Notes: a model not told the origin generated them from the sequence alone. A DNA stretch of 64,000 nucleotides from Streptomyces sp. SCL15-4 (GCF_033366695.1 NZ_JAOBTQ010000001.1:3968001-4032000); one strand, 5' to 3'; positions 1 through 11,339 are shown, counted from the stretch's first letter. Program-made: numbers and translations.

Positions 1-1
1 C

Positions 2-1633
<1,632 letters not shown>

Positions 1634-1710
1634 CGGTCCCGGCGGGAACCGGGCACCGGTCCGGGCCACTCTTTCCTCTCGTGGCGAGCGTTCCGTATCA
1701 AGGGGGGCCG

Positions 1711-3537
1711 GTGGGCCCGCAGGCGCACATGGTGGTGTGCGGCGACGACGGGCTCGCGCACCGGCTGGCCGCCGAGCTGCGCGGGGTCTACGGCGAGCAG
1801 GTCACCCTGGTCGTACCGCCGGACCGGCGCACCGCCGGGCCCCCCGTGGTCGGCCGGGCCCGGGCCGCGTCGGCGGCGCTGTTCGACCGGATGGTCAGCG
1901 CCGCGGTGGGGACGGTGGGCCGGGGCGGCGGCACCGGGCCGCCCGCCGGCCCGGCCGCCGGCCAGCGCGCGGACGGCGAGGCGGTCATGGAGGCCGCCGA
2001 ACCGACCGAGGCGGTGCTCGCGGAGGCCGGGGTGGCACGGGCCGCCGCGCTGGCCCTCGTGTACGACGACGACGAGACCAACATCCGGGCCGCGCTGACC
2101 GCCCGCCGGCTCAACCCCCGGCTGCGGCTGGTCCTCAGGCTGTACAACCGGCGGCTCGGCCAGCACATCGAGGAACTCCTCGACCAGGCCGCCGCGCTGG
2201 CCGCCGGGGACGCGGCGGACGGCCCGGGCGCCGGCCCGGAGGCCTCCACGACCGTACTGTCCGACGCCGACACCGCCGCGCCCGCGCTCGCGGCCACCGC
2301 CGTCGCCGGTACCGGCAAGGTCGTACAGACCGAGGGCCTGCTGCTGCGCGCCGTGGAACGCCCGCCGGCCGGCGAGGAGGGGGCGGGCGCCGATCCCGGC
2401 CTGTGCACGCTCGCGTTGCTGTCCGGCGGGGAGCAGCCGCCGCGCCTGCTCCCCGGCGACGAGGAGGTACGGCAGGCCGCCGGACGGCCCGCCGTGGTGC
2501 TGGAACACGTCTCCTCCCCCGCCGACGCCGAATCCGCGAGGCCCGCCCGCCGGCTGACCGGTGTCATGCCGCTCGCCTCGCTCTTCTCCCGGCGGCTGCG
2601 CTGGTCGCTGGCCGGGCTGGTCGGCTGCGTGGTCGCGCTCGCCGTCACCCTGTCGCTGGTCACCGGCATCCATCCGCTGCGCGCCTGCTACATCACCCTG
2701 CTCGACCTGTTCGCCATCGACGACCCGGCGCTGAAGGAACCCCTCGGCCGACAGGTCCTGCAACTGCTGTCCGCACTCGTCGGGCTGCTCCTGCTGCCGG
2801 TGCTGCTGGCCGCCGGGCTGGAGGCGCTGGGCACCTTCCGCACCGCCTCCACCCTGCGCAGACCGCCGCGCGGGCTGAGCGGACACGTGGTGCTGCTCGG
2901 ACTCGGCAAGATCGGCACCCGGGTGCTGACCCGGCTGCGCGAGCTGAACGTCCCCGTCGTGTGCGTCGAGTCCGACCCGGAGGCACGCGGCCTGGCCACC
3001 GCCCGGCGGCTACGGGTGCCGGTGGTCCTCGGCGACGTCACCCAGGAAGGCGTACTGGAGGCGGCCCAGATCCACCGGGCGGGGACGCTGCTCGCGGTGA
3101 CCAGCGCCGACACCACCAACCTGGAGGCCGTCCTCTACGCCCGCACGGTCCGCCCCGACCTCCGCGTGGTCCTGCGCCTGTACGACGACGACTTCGCCAC
3201 CGCCGTCTACCGCACCCTGCGCGCCGCCCACCCGCACGCCCTGACCCGCAGCCGCAGCGTCACCCATCTGGCCGCGCCCGCGTTCGCCGGGGCGATGCTC
3301 GGCCGGCAGGTCCTGGGCGCGATCGCGGTGGAGCGCCGCGTCCTGCTCTTCGCCGCGGTCGACGTCGACGGCCACCCCCGGCTGGAGGGCCGCACCCTGT
3401 CCGAGGCCTTCCACACCGGCTCCTGGCGCGCCCTGGCCCGCCTGGGCCACCCCGACACCGCCGCCGACCACGTACTGGCGAAGGGGGACCGGGTGGTCGT
3501 GGCGGCAACACGCAGGGGCCTGGCGGAACTCCGCTGA
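1711..3537 (+). CDS. TrkA/RCK-like NAD-binding membrane protein
   Basis: A 608-residue protein with two nucleotide-binding RCK/TrkA-N-like units around a central membrane part. The first unit begins at the N terminus (VVCGDDG). Two hydrophobic stretches lie near residues 300-325 and 350-372. The second Rossmann unit starts near residue 395 with GLGKIG. This arrangement suggests control or formation of a potassium/cation channel, but no canonical pore filter was recognised. I chose the GTG at 1711 because an AAGGGGGG run ends three bases upstream; an in-frame GTG at 1681 is possible. The function is inferred from architecture only. Confidence 0.75.
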   Translation: MGPQAHMVVCGDDGLAHRLAAELRGVYGEQVTLVVPPDRRTAGPPVVGRARAASAALFDRMVSAAVGTVGRGGGTGPPAGPAAGQRADGEAVMEAAEPTEAVLAEAGVARAAALALVYDDDETNIRAALTARRLNPRLRLVLRLYNRRLGQHIEELLDQAAALAAGDAADGPGAGPEASTTVLSDADTAAPALAATAVAGTGKVVQTEGLLLRAVERPPAGEEGAGADPGLCTLALLSGGEQPPRLLPGDEEVRQAAGRPAVVLEHVSSPADAESARPARRLTGVMPLASLFSRRLRWSLAGLVGCVVALAVTLSLVTGIHPLRACYITLLDLFAIDDPALKEPLGRQVLQLLSALVGLLLLPVLLAAGLEALGTFRTASTLRRPPRGLSGHVVLLGLGKIGTRVLTRLRELNVPVVCVESDPEARGLATARRLRVPVVLGDVTQEGVLEAAQIHRAGTLLAVTSADTTNLEAVLYARTVRPDLRVVLRLYDDDFATAVYRTLRAAHPHALTRSRSVTHLAAPAFAGAMLGRQVLGAIAVERRVLLFAAVDVDGHPRLEGRTLSEAFHTGSWRALARLGHPDTAADHVLAKGDRVVVAATRRGLAELR

Positions 3538-3715
3538 CCGCGCCGCGTCACAGGGCCCGGCTGAAGCGCGGCTCTCGAGGACTCGGCCGATCGAGCGCGG
3601 AGATACCGCAGTCCGGCGGACCCGGCCACACACGGGCCCGTGGAGTGGCCGGGCACGCCGGTGTGGGAGCAGCGGCCATGGTGGCCGTCCTCGGCCGGCG
3701 CGCGTCCGGCACCGG

Positions 3716-5521
3716 TTACGCGGGCAGGTGCCGGGCCGCGAAGTCCAGTTCCAGGCCGACCTGCTTGATGCGTTCGTCGACCACCAGGGAGCCGTGGCCC
3801 GCGTCGTAGCGGTAGACCTCGTGGGGCGCGTCGCGGGTCTCCAGGCGTTTGACGTAGTTGTCGATCTGGCGGATCGGGCAGCGGGGGTCGTTGACGCCCG
3901 CCGAGATGTAGACCGGGGCCTTGACCCGGTCGACGTAGGTGAGCGGGGAGGACGCGGCGAAGCGGTCCGGGACCTCCTCGGGCGTGCCGCCGAGCAGGGT
4001 GCGGTCCATGGCCTTCAGGGACTCCATCTCGTCGTGGTACGCCGTGACGTAGTCCGCGACCGGGACCACCGCGATGCCCAGCGCCCAGGCGTCCGGCTCG
4101 GTGCCGATGCCGAGCAGGGTGAGGTAGCCGCCCCAGGACGCGCCGGTGAGGACCAGGCGGGCGGGGTCGGCGAGGCCCGAGGAGACCGCCCAGTCCCGGA
4201 CCGCGGCCACGTCCTCCAGCTCGATCAGGCCCACCCGGTGCTTGAGGGCGTCGGTCCAGGCGCGGCCGTAGCCGGTGGAGCCGCGGTAGTTGACGCGGAT
4301 CACCGCGTAACCGTGGTCGACCCAGGCCGCCGGGCCCGCCGCGAAGGAGTCGCTGTCGTGCCAGGTCGGGCCGCCGTGCAGGTCGAAGACGGTGGGCAGG
4401 GGGCCCGTGGCGCCCGCCGGCTTCTGGACGAGGGCGTGGATGCGTCCGCCGGGCCCTTCCACCCACACGTCCTCCACCGGCACCGACGGCGGGCACGCCA
4501 TGCCCGGCGGGTCCAGCACCGCACCGCCGGACGTGGACCGCACCACCGGCGGCTCGGCGGCCGACGACCACAGGTACTCCACGCTGCCGTCGGGGCGGGC
4601 CGTCGCACCGGAGACCGTGCCGGGCGGGGTCGGGATGCGGGTCAGCTCGCGGGCCGCCAGATCGAAGCGGAACAGCTCGCTGCGGGCCTCGAAGCCGTGC
4701 ACGACGAGCAGCGCCGAACCGTCCGGATACCACTCGGCGCCGACGTCGCCCGGCAGCTCCAGCGCCAGCTCCGTCTCCTCGCCCGTCGCCACGTCCCACA
4801 CCATGGGCTCCCAGCGGCCCCGGCGCTGATGGCCGACGAGCAGCCGGGTGTCGCCGTCGACCGGGGCGAAGCCCAGCACCTCCAGGCCCAGTTCCTCGAC
4901 GCCGCCCTTGGTGTCGTCCAGCTCGGCGACCGTCGTGCCGTCCGGGCGGAGCACGCGCAGGGCGGCGTGCATGGCGTCGCCGTGCTCGGTGTGCTCGACC
5001 GCGATCAGCGAGCCGTCGTGCGAGAGGTCGCCGACGCCCGCCGACTCGCGGTGCCGGTAGATCTCCACCGGCTCCGCGCCCTCGCGCGCCAGGTGGATCG
5101 TCGTACCGTCATCGTCCGTGGAGCGGCCCACGACCGCCGTGCGGCCGTCGCGGGACAGGGCCAGGCCGGCCGGGTAGGACGGGGCCAGGCCGGGCACGGC
5201 CGGCTCGTCGGGGCCGCCCGTGAACGGCTGGCGGCGCCAGACGCCGAACTCGTCGCCGTCCTTGTCGTCGAACCACCAGATCCACGCGCCGTCCGGGGAG
5301 AGCACGCCGTCCGTCGTGCCGTTCGGCCGGTCCGTCGCCTGCCGCTGCTCGCCCGTCGCGCGGTCCCACGCGTACAGCTCGTACGTCCCCGTCGCGTTCG
5401 ACACGAACAAGGCGCGGTCCGGCGCGTCCTCCGCCCAGTCGGGCAGGGAGACCCGCGGCGCCCTGAACCGCTTCTCCCAGTCCGGCATGTCCGGTGTGTC
5501 CGGTGTCCTGTTTTCACTCAT
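3716..5521 (-). CDS. S9 family prolyl oligopeptidase-like peptidase
   Basis: A 601-residue serine peptidase. The N-terminal ~370 residues are a beta-propeller-like region with repeated short beta motifs. The C-terminal alpha/beta-hydrolase domain has GASWGGY (nucleophile Ser near residue 461), an Asp in GVNDPRCP (near 544) and a His in AGHGS (near 575). No signal peptide is visible, so it is probably cytoplasmic and cleaves short peptides or acyl-peptides. The ATG at 5521 is chosen; an ATG four codons upstream (5533) is an alternative. The gene converges with the TrkA-like gene and diverges from the SURF1-family gene. Confidence 0.88.
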   Translation of the reverse strand: MSENRTPDTPDMPDWEKRFRAPRVSLPDWAEDAPDRALFVSNATGTYELYAWDRATGEQRQATDRPNGTTDGVLSPDGAWIWWFDDKDGDEFGVWRRQPFTGGPDEPAVPGLAPSYPAGLALSRDGRTAVVGRSTDDDGTTIHLAREGAEPVEIYRHRESAGVGDLSHDGSLIAVEHTEHGDAMHAALRVLRPDGTTVAELDDTKGGVEELGLEVLGFAPVDGDTRLLVGHQRRGRWEPMVWDVATGEETELALELPGDVGAEWYPDGSALLVVHGFEARSELFRFDLAARELTRIPTPPGTVSGATARPDGSVEYLWSSAAEPPVVRSTSGGAVLDPPGMACPPSVPVEDVWVEGPGGRIHALVQKPAGATGPLPTVFDLHGGPTWHDSDSFAAGPAAWVDHGYAVIRVNYRGSTGYGRAWTDALKHRVGLIELEDVAAVRDWAVSSGLADPARLVLTGASWGGYLTLLGIGTEPDAWALGIAVVPVADYVTAYHDEMESLKAMDRTLLGGTPEEVPDRFAASSPLTYVDRVKAPVYISAGVNDPRCPIRQIDNYVKRLETRDAPHEVYRYDAGHGSLVVDERIKQVGLELDFAARHLPA

Positions 5522-5751
5522 GGCCCCAGTCATGCGCCCATACTGCCCGGCCGGGCCGACAAGTGGGTGACGGGTGTGCGCAGCCTGTGGACAACTTCCG
5601 GGCCATGGGCGTTTCCGCCGGTTCCTCGTCCCCGTACGACGGCTCCGCGTCCGGCGCGGCGGAGGCCGCCGGGCCGGCAGGTGCCGCCGGAGCCGGTCCA
5701 AGAGCCGACCCGCGCCCCGGACCCCGCGGCGGGCGCCGTACCGTGGAGGGC

Positions 5752-6543
5752 GTGTACCGGTTTCTGCTGACACCCCGCTGGTGGGGCATCAACGTCTTCG
5801 TGCTGCTCGCCATCCCGTTCTGCGTGTTCATGGGGTCGTGGCAGCTGAGCCGGTTCGAGGGGCGCGTGGAGGACCACCGCACCGCGACCGAGCAGGCCAC
5901 GTCCGGCCGGAGCGAGGCCGCGCGCCCGCTGGACTCGATGCTGCCCGTCGACAAGAGCACCTCGGGCCGGCGGGTCACGGCGAGCGGGCACTACGGCAGG
6001 CAGTTGCTGGTGCCCGGCCGGGAGCTGGACGGCAGGAGCGGCTTCTACGTCCTCACCCTGCTGCGCACCGGCTCCGGCAAGGCACTGCCCGTGGTGCGGG
6101 GCTGGCTGCCCGGCACGGCGGACCCGGCGAAGGCCCCCGCCGCGCCCGCCGGCGAGGTCACCGTGACCGGCGCGCTCCAGGCGTCCGAGACCCCGGGGGA
6201 CAACGGGGTCAGCGCGCGGGGCGGGCTGCCGGCCGGGCAGACGGCGGCGATCAGCTCGGCGTCGCTGGTCAACCTGGTGCCGTACCGGCTGTACGACGCG
6301 TGGGTGACGCTGGACAAGGGCGACGCCGGGATGAAGGCCGTGCCCGCGAGCGCGCCGACCGGTACGGGCCTGGACCTGAAGGCGTTCCAGAACCTCGGTT
6401 ACACCGGCGAGTGGTTCGTCTTCGCGGGGTTCGTGGTGTTCATGTGGTTCCGGCTGCTGCGGCGGGAGCTGGAGTTCCAGCGGGACGCGGCGCTGGGCCT
6501 GGTACCGGAGGACGCGGAGCGCACCCCGGTCCCGAGCGGCTGA
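5752..6543 (+). CDS. SURF1 family membrane protein
   Basis: A 263-residue protein with an N-terminal transmembrane helix (WGINVFVLLAIPFCVFMGSW), an extracytoplasmic domain, and a second helix near residues 225-240 before a short charged tail. That two-helix layout is typical of SURF1/Shy1 proteins, which assist heme-copper cytochrome c oxidase assembly. The GTG at 5752 is chosen because the protein then begins YRFLLTPRWW as usual for the family; a GTG at 5743 is also in frame. The GGAGGG at 5745-5750 is rather close to 5752, so the start is uncertain. Confidence 0.85.
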   Translation: MYRFLLTPRWWGINVFVLLAIPFCVFMGSWQLSRFEGRVEDHRTATEQATSGRSEAARPLDSMLPVDKSTSGRRVTASGHYGRQLLVPGRELDGRSGFYVLTLLRTGSGKALPVVRGWLPGTADPAKAPAAPAGEVTVTGALQASETPGDNGVSARGGLPAGQTAAISSASLVNLVPYRLYDAWVTLDKGDAGMKAVPASAPTGTGLDLKAFQNLGYTGEWFVFAGFVVFMWFRLLRRELEFQRDAALGLVPEDAERTPVPSG

Positions 6544-6574
6544 CCCACCGGGTCCCGGCGCCGGCCGGCAGGGC

Positions 6575-7807
6575 TCACGCCCCCGCCAGCAGCCCCGTGT
6601 AGTACACCGTCCCCGCGCACGCTCCCGGCACCACCGCGGTCGCCGCAGGCGCGCCGCCCTGAGCCGTGTGGGTGACCGCGACGCTGCCGTCGGCCGTGCC
6701 CTCCTCGGTCGTCAGCTGGGTCGTGGCGCCCGGCGTGCCGGTGCTGGTGTCGGTCGTCCCGCCGGTCGCGCTCGCCTCCTGGGTCGGCGACGGATCGGGG
6801 GACGGGCCGCCCGTGTCGGAACCTCCGGTGGTGCCGCCGCCCACGGCGGGACAGGTCTCGGACGGCACGAAGGCGAACTTCTCCTCGTACGCCGCCCCGG
6901 GCTGCAGGACCAGCGAGGCGACCTCCAGGGAGGGGTCGGGCAGGGCCGCCGCCGCGTCCCCCGCCGAGTGCCGCACGGCGCCGATCTTGGCCGGGTCGGC
7001 GGCGCCCTGGGCCGACGGGGCGACGCTGCCGGGGCCGGTCACCTTGCAGGCCCCGGCGGAGACGTTGACGACGCGGAAGGTGCCGTAGACCACGCCCGCG
7101 GAGTCGGGGGCGTCCACGGTGCCGACGGCGGAGCCGAGCCGGCCCGGCGAGCACGGCGGGATGCCGGCGGGGGTGGTGGCGGTGGGCTGGGCGCCGCCGG
7201 GAATGCCGGGGCGGTGGCCCTGCTTGTGGTCCTTCTCGCCCTCGGCCTCGTCCGGTTCCTTGCCGGGCTTGACCTCGGTGCTCGGGGTGTCCTTCTTGTC
7301 GTCCTTGCCGGCGGTGCCCTTGTCCTTGCCCTGGCCGGTGCCGCCCTGGGCCTGGGAGGTCTGGCCGGCCATAGCGGTGTTGGGGTCGGAGCCGCCGGCC
7401 TGGGAGACGTGCACCAGGGCGGGGATCGCGGTGCCGATGAACAGGGCCGCCGCCGCCGCGCCGACCAACGCCTGGCGCTTGCGGGCGCGGCGCGCGGGGA
7501 CCGCCCGGCGCAGGTGCTCCAGGGTGCCGCCGCGCGGTTCGAGGTCGTCCACCGCCGTGTGCAGCAGACGGCGCAGGGCCAGCTCGTCCGAGCCGAGTCC
7601 GTCGAGTTCGTCGAGTCCGTCGAGGCCGTCCGGTGAGTCGGTGACCGGGGCGGGCCTCGCGGGGCCCTTGCCGTCGGGGCCGTGGTTCACAGTTCCGTTC
7701 CCAGCGTGCGTTGGCGTGTGCGGTTGCCCGTGGTGGCGCGTCGGCTCGTGCCAGGCGTAGGGCTCGTGACGTTCATGGGAGTCGCCCCCTTCGGCGCGGT
7801 CGCTCAT
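6575..7807 (-). CDS. Membrane protein downstream of sigma factor, possible anti-sigma factor
   Basis: A 410-residue protein with no certain family. The N-terminal ~110 residues are hydrophilic, rich in His and Gly, with a helical stretch (ELALRRLLHTAVDDLEPRGG). A single transmembrane helix lies near residues 113-133, followed by an extracytoplasmic part with a Thr/Gly/Pro-rich linker and four scattered Cys. Its ATG lies in the ATGA that ends the upstream ECF sigma gene, so the two are translationally coupled. A one-helix protein with a cytoplasmic N terminus encoded right after an ECF sigma factor is a likely anti-sigma factor. No zinc anti-sigma motif (HxxxCxxC) was seen. Confidence 0.6.
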   Translation of the reverse strand: MSDRAEGGDSHERHEPYAWHEPTRHHGQPHTPTHAGNGTVNHGPDGKGPARPAPVTDSPDGLDGLDELDGLGSDELALRRLLHTAVDDLEPRGGTLEHLRRAVPARRARKRQALVGAAAAALFIGTAIPALVHVSQAGGSDPNTAMAGQTSQAQGGTGQGKDKGTAGKDDKKDTPSTEVKPGKEPDEAEGEKDHKQGHRPGIPGGAQPTATTPAGIPPCSPGRLGSAVGTVDAPDSAGVVYGTFRVVNVSAGACKVTGPGSVAPSAQGAADPAKIGAVRHSAGDAAAALPDPSLEVASLVLQPGAAYEEKFAFVPSETCPAVGGGTTGGSDTGGPSPDPSPTQEASATGGTTDTSTGTPGATTQLTTEEGTADGSVAVTHTAQGGAPAATAVVPGACAGTVYYTGLLAGA

Positions 7808-8484
7808 GCCAGGGCCCTCATGGCCACCCGAAGCGCGGCGATGCCCCGCGAGCCGTACGCCTTCACCGAGCCGAGGGATATGCCGAGCGTCTCGGCGACC
7901 TGGGCCTCGGTCATGTCCGCGAAGTACCGCAGCACGAGGACCTCGCGCTGGCGGCGCTGCAGGCCCTTCATCGCCTGGATGAGGTCCCGCCGCTCCAGCT
8001 GGTCGTAGGCGCCCTCCTCCGCGCTCGCCGCGTCGGGCATCGGCTTGGAGAGCAGCTTCAGGCCGAGGATGCGGCGGCGCAGCGTGGAACGGGAGAGGTT
8101 GACGACCGTCTGCCGCAGATAGGCGAGGGTCTTCTCGGGGTCACGGACGCGTTTGCGGGCCGAGTGGACGCGGATGAATGCCTCCTGGACGACGTCCTCG
8201 CAGGAGGCGGTGTCGTCGAGGAGGAGCGCGGCGAGACCCAGCAGCGAGCGGTAGTGCGCCCGGTAGGTCTCGGTGAGGTGGTCGACGGTGGTCCCGGCGG
8301 CCTCGGCCGTCACGGCACCGGGCAGCTCCTCGGCACCGTCACGCTGACTGGGTATGCGGGCGGGCCGCGCTGCGGGCATGGGCGCGATCACCGGCATGCC
8401 GCCGGACGCGCGGGGCCGGAGCACCGCGGGAGGCCGCAGGGCCGTGCCGCCGCGGGCCACACTGAGTTCGAGTACCTCTGCCAC
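7804..8484 (-). CDS. ECF RNA polymerase sigma factor, SigE family
   Basis: A 226-residue ECF sigma factor. The N-terminal ~65 residues are a Pro/Arg-rich extension. Sigma region 2 covers about residues 70-130 (DTASCEDVVQEAFIRVH), and region 4 covers residues 170-226 (LQRRQREVLVLRYF, then the helix-turn-helix AQVAETLGISLGSVKAYGSR). The start is the GTG at 8484, the most upstream in-frame start; no strong ribosome site is visible. Its stop overlaps the ATG of the downstream membrane protein. The upstream 300 bases contain a 22-bp-period operator-like array at 8607-8660. Confidence 0.9.
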   Translation of the reverse strand: MAEVLELSVARGGTALRPPAVLRPRASGGMPVIAPMPAARPARIPSQRDGAEELPGAVTAEAAGTTVDHLTETYRAHYRSLLGLAALLLDDTASCEDVVQEAFIRVHSARKRVRDPEKTLAYLRQTVVNLSRSTLRRRILGLKLLSKPMPDAASAEEGAYDQLERRDLIQAMKGLQRRQREVLVLRYFADMTEAQVAETLGISLGSVKAYGSRGIAALRVAMRALA

Positions 8485-8606
8485 GTCAGTTGGACACGTT
8501 TCCCCCCTCGGGGGTTGTACGTGCCGGGCGTCACATGTGCAACAACCGGCCGGGCCTCAAGTGCCGTCATGCGTCCCGCTCTTCCCTTATATCCCATTTG
8601 AACGGG

Positions 8607-8660
8607 CGTCCCCACGCCCCGATCACGGCGTCCCCACGCCAGGATCATCACGTCCCCAGG
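8607..8660. promoter_or_regulatory. Three 22-bp-spaced direct repeats upstream of the sigma factor gene
   Basis: The motif CGTCCCCACGCC occurs at 8607-8618 and 8629-8640, with a shorter copy (CGTCCCCAGG) at 8651-8660, giving a period of exactly 22 bases, about two helical turns. On the coding strand of the sigma operon a TATAAG box (about 8588-8593) lies just downstream of the array. This looks like a cooperative activator or repressor site, but no regulator is assigned. The rest of the 8485-8795 gap shows no gene. Confidence 0.45.
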
Positions 8661-8795
8661 CCCCGCAAGGGTGACCGCAAAGACGCTCCCCGCCCTCCGT
8701 ACGGTTGCGGAAGACGGGGAGAGAATCCTCTGCCGCCAAGAGGGACGGTTCAAGTGGTTTCGACCATGCTCCCGGCCACACTTCTTACCCGGATC

Positions 8796-9887
8796 CTACA
8801 AAGCGTCAGACACGGCCGGCCGCCCGCCCGGCTCCCCGCCGGCCGGTCCGGCGAGCAGCTCCGCGAGCTGTACGCAGTTCAGCGCGGCGCCCTTGCGCAG
8901 ATTGTCGCCGCACACGAAGAACTCCAGCGCGGCCGGATCGTCCAGCGACCGGCGCAGGCGGCCCACCCAGGCCGGGTCGGTGCCCACCACGTCGGCCGGG
9001 GTGGGGAACTCGCCGGCGGCCGGGTCGTCGCACAGCACCACGCCCGGCGCGGTCGCGAGGATCTCCCGGGCGCCGTCGACTTCCACTTCGCGCTGGAAGC
9101 GGGCGTGCACGGTGAGCGCATGCGTGGTGACCACCGGAACCTGGACGCAGGTCACGGCGACCGGCAGCGCCGGCAGGCCGAGGATCCGGCGGGTCTCCTC
9201 GCGCACGGCCAGTTCCTGCGCCGACCGGCCGTCCGCCCGCGGCGGCCCGGTCCACGGGACGACGTTCAGCGCGACCGGCTCCGGGAAGGGCCCGGTGGCG
9301 TCCCCGACGGCCCGCCTCAGGTCTCCCGGCCGGGTGCCCAGCTCGGTCCCGGCCACCAGGGCCAGCTGGGTCCGCAGGGCGTCCACGCCGGCCCGCCCGG
9401 CCCCGCTCGCCGCCTGGTACGACGAGACCACCAGCTCGCGCAGGCCGTACTCGGCGTGCAGCGCGCCCAGGGCGACGATCATCGTCAGGGTGGCGCTGTC
9501 GGGGCTCGCGACGATGCCGCGCGGGCGGGAGCGCAGCGCGTGCGGATTGACCTCGGGCACCACGAGCGGCACGTCCGCGTCGGCCCGGAAGGCGCCGGAG
9601 CCGTCGACGACGACCGCGCCGCACGCGGCGGCGACCGGTGCCCAGGCGGCGGCGACGTCCGCGGGGACGCCGAACAGCGCGATGTCGACGCCGTCGAAGG
9701 CGTCCTCCGCCAGGGCCGTCACCTCGACCTCCGCCCCGCGCACGGTCAGCTTGCGGCCGGCCGAGCGCGGCGAGGCGAGCAGCCGGATCTCGCCCCAGAT
9801 GTCGGCGCGCTGGGACAGGATCCGGAGCATGACCGTGCCGACGGCCCCGGTCGCTCCCACGACCGCGAGCGTCGGCCTGCCGGTCAT
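8796..9887 (-). CDS. asd: Aspartate-semialdehyde dehydrogenase family protein, catalytic Cys missing
   Basis: The 363-residue product aligns by eye with Asd, the second enzyme of Lys/Thr/Met biosynthesis (beta-aspartyl phosphate to aspartate semialdehyde, NADPH). It has the nucleotide loop VGATGAVG near residue 10, VVPEVNP, SSYQA, the His in VVTTHAL and GDNLRKGAA. The usual nucleophile motif NPNCTTM reads SPDSATL, so the catalytic Cys codon is AGC (Ser). The rest of the family fold is intact. It may be inactive, altered in function, or backed by another asd elsewhere. The ATG lies 16 bases after the lysC stop, so the two form an operon. Confidence 0.85.
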   Translation of the reverse strand: MTGRPTLAVVGATGAVGTVMLRILSQRADIWGEIRLLASPRSAGRKLTVRGAEVEVTALAEDAFDGVDIALFGVPADVAAAWAPVAAACGAVVVDGSGAFRADADVPLVVPEVNPHALRSRPRGIVASPDSATLTMIVALGALHAEYGLRELVVSSYQAASGAGRAGVDALRTQLALVAGTELGTRPGDLRRAVGDATGPFPEPVALNVVPWTGPPRADGRSAQELAVREETRRILGLPALPVAVTCVQVPVVTTHALTVHARFQREVEVDGAREILATAPGVVLCDDPAAGEFPTPADVVGTDPAWVGRLRRSLDDPAALEFFVCGDNLRKGAALNCVQLAELLAGPAGGEPGGRPAVSDAL

Positions 9888-9903
9888 CGGCCCGTACCCC
9901 GGC

Positions 9904-11175
9904 TCATCGGCCGGTGCCTCCGTAGACGACGGCCTCGTCGGAGTCGGAGTCGAGCCCGAAGGCGGTGTGCACGGCGCGGACGGCCTCGGGCACGTCGTCG
10001 GCGCGGGTGACGACCGAGATGCGGATCTCGGAGGTCGAGATCAGCTCGATGTTCACGCCCGCGTTGCTCAGCGCCTCGAAGAAGGCGGCGGTGACGCCCG
10101 GGTTGGTCTTCATACCGGCGCCGACCAGGGAGATCTTGCCGATCTGGTCGTCGTAGCGCAGCGAGTCGAAGCCGATGCCGGGACGGTTGCGCTCCAGCGC
10201 GTCGATGGCCTTGCGGCCCTCGGTCTTCGGCAGGGTGAAGGAGATGTCCGTCAGCCCGGTGGCGGCGGCGGACACGTTCTGCACGACCATGTCGATGTTG
10301 ACCTCGGCATCGGCGATGGTCCGGAAGATCGCGGCGGCCTCACCCGGCTTGTCCGGCACGCCGACGACCGTGATCTTGGCCTCGGAGGTGTCGTGCGCGA
10401 CACCGGAGATGATGGCCTGCTCCACCTTCTTGTCCCCAATCGGCTCACTGCTGACCCATGTGCCCTGAAGTCCGCTGAACGAGGACCGGACATGGATCGG
10501 GATGTTGTAGCGGCGGGCGTACTCCACACAGCGGTGCAGCAGCACCTTGGACCCGGACGAGGCCAGCTCCAGCATGTCCTCGAAGGAGATCCAGTCGATC
10601 TTCCGGGCCTTCTTCACCACACGCGGGTCGGCGGTGAACACGCCGTCGACGTCGGTGTAGATCTCGCAGACCTCGGCGTCGAGCGCGGCGGCGAGCGCCA
10701 CGGCCGTCGTGTCGGACCCACCGCGGCCCAGCGTGGTGATGTCCTTCTTGTCCTGGCTGACGCCCTGGAAACCGGCGACGATGGCGATGTTGCCCTCGTC
10801 CAGGGCCGTCCGGATCCGGCCCGGCGTGACGTCGATGATCCGGGCTTTGTTGTGGACCGAGTCGGTGATGACGCCTGCCTGGCTGCCGGTGAAGGACTGC
10901 GCCTCGTGGCCCAGGTTTTTGATCGCCATCGCCAGCAGGGCCATGGAGATCCGCTCTCCGGCGGTCAGCAGCATGTCGAACTCCCGCCCGGCAGGCATCG
11001 GAGACACCTGCTCGGCGAGATCGATCAGCTCGTCCGTCGTGTCGCCCATCGCGGAAACGACGACGACAACCTGGTTGCCGTTCTTCTTCGCTTCCACGAT
11101 CCGCTTGGCGACGCGCTTGATGCCCTCGGCATCGGCTACGGAGGAGCCTCCGTACTTCTGCACGACAAGGCCCAC
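9904..11175 (-). CDS. lysC: Aspartokinase
   Basis: A 423-residue aspartokinase catalysing ATP-dependent phosphorylation of aspartate, the first step to Lys, Thr and Met. The kinase domain begins [17 protein letters not shown] and contains [15 protein letters not shown]. Two C-terminal ACT domains (about residues 265-423) provide amino-acid feedback control. The GTG at 11175 is chosen because GAGGAG lies six bases upstream; in-frame starts further upstream lack such a site. Related actinobacterial genes also make a beta subunit from an internal start near the ACT domains; a GTG before EQAIISG could serve here, but that is inference. Confidence 0.97.
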   Translation of the reverse strand: MGLVVQKYGGSSVADAEGIKRVAKRIVEAKKNGNQVVVVVSAMGDTTDELIDLAEQVSPMPAGREFDMLLTAGERISMALLAMAIKNLGHEAQSFTGSQAGVITDSVHNKARIIDVTPGRIRTALDEGNIAIVAGFQGVSQDKKDITTLGRGGSDTTAVALAAALDAEVCEIYTDVDGVFTADPRVVKKARKIDWISFEDMLELASSGSKVLLHRCVEYARRYNIPIHVRSSFSGLQGTWVSSEPIGDKKVEQAIISGVAHDTSEAKITVVGVPDKPGEAAAIFRTIADAEVNIDMVVQNVSAAATGLTDISFTLPKTEGRKAIDALERNRPGIGFDSLRYDDQIGKISLVGAGMKTNPGVTAAFFEALSNAGVNIELISTSEIRISVVTRADDVPEAVRAVHTAFGLDSDSDEAVVYGGTGR

Positions 11176-11339
11176 GTGCGCTCCTCGCTCGGTTCGTTTG
11201 TGTCGGCTCAGTCTAACGAGCGTCCGAATTCCACCATCCTGCTCCCGCATGGTGAGACATCGTCCGCCCCGGTCGGACCCTGCCCAGCGCGCGGCGCACC
11301 ACTCCCAAAGTGCCCCGGCTCACAACCGGCGGACGGGCG

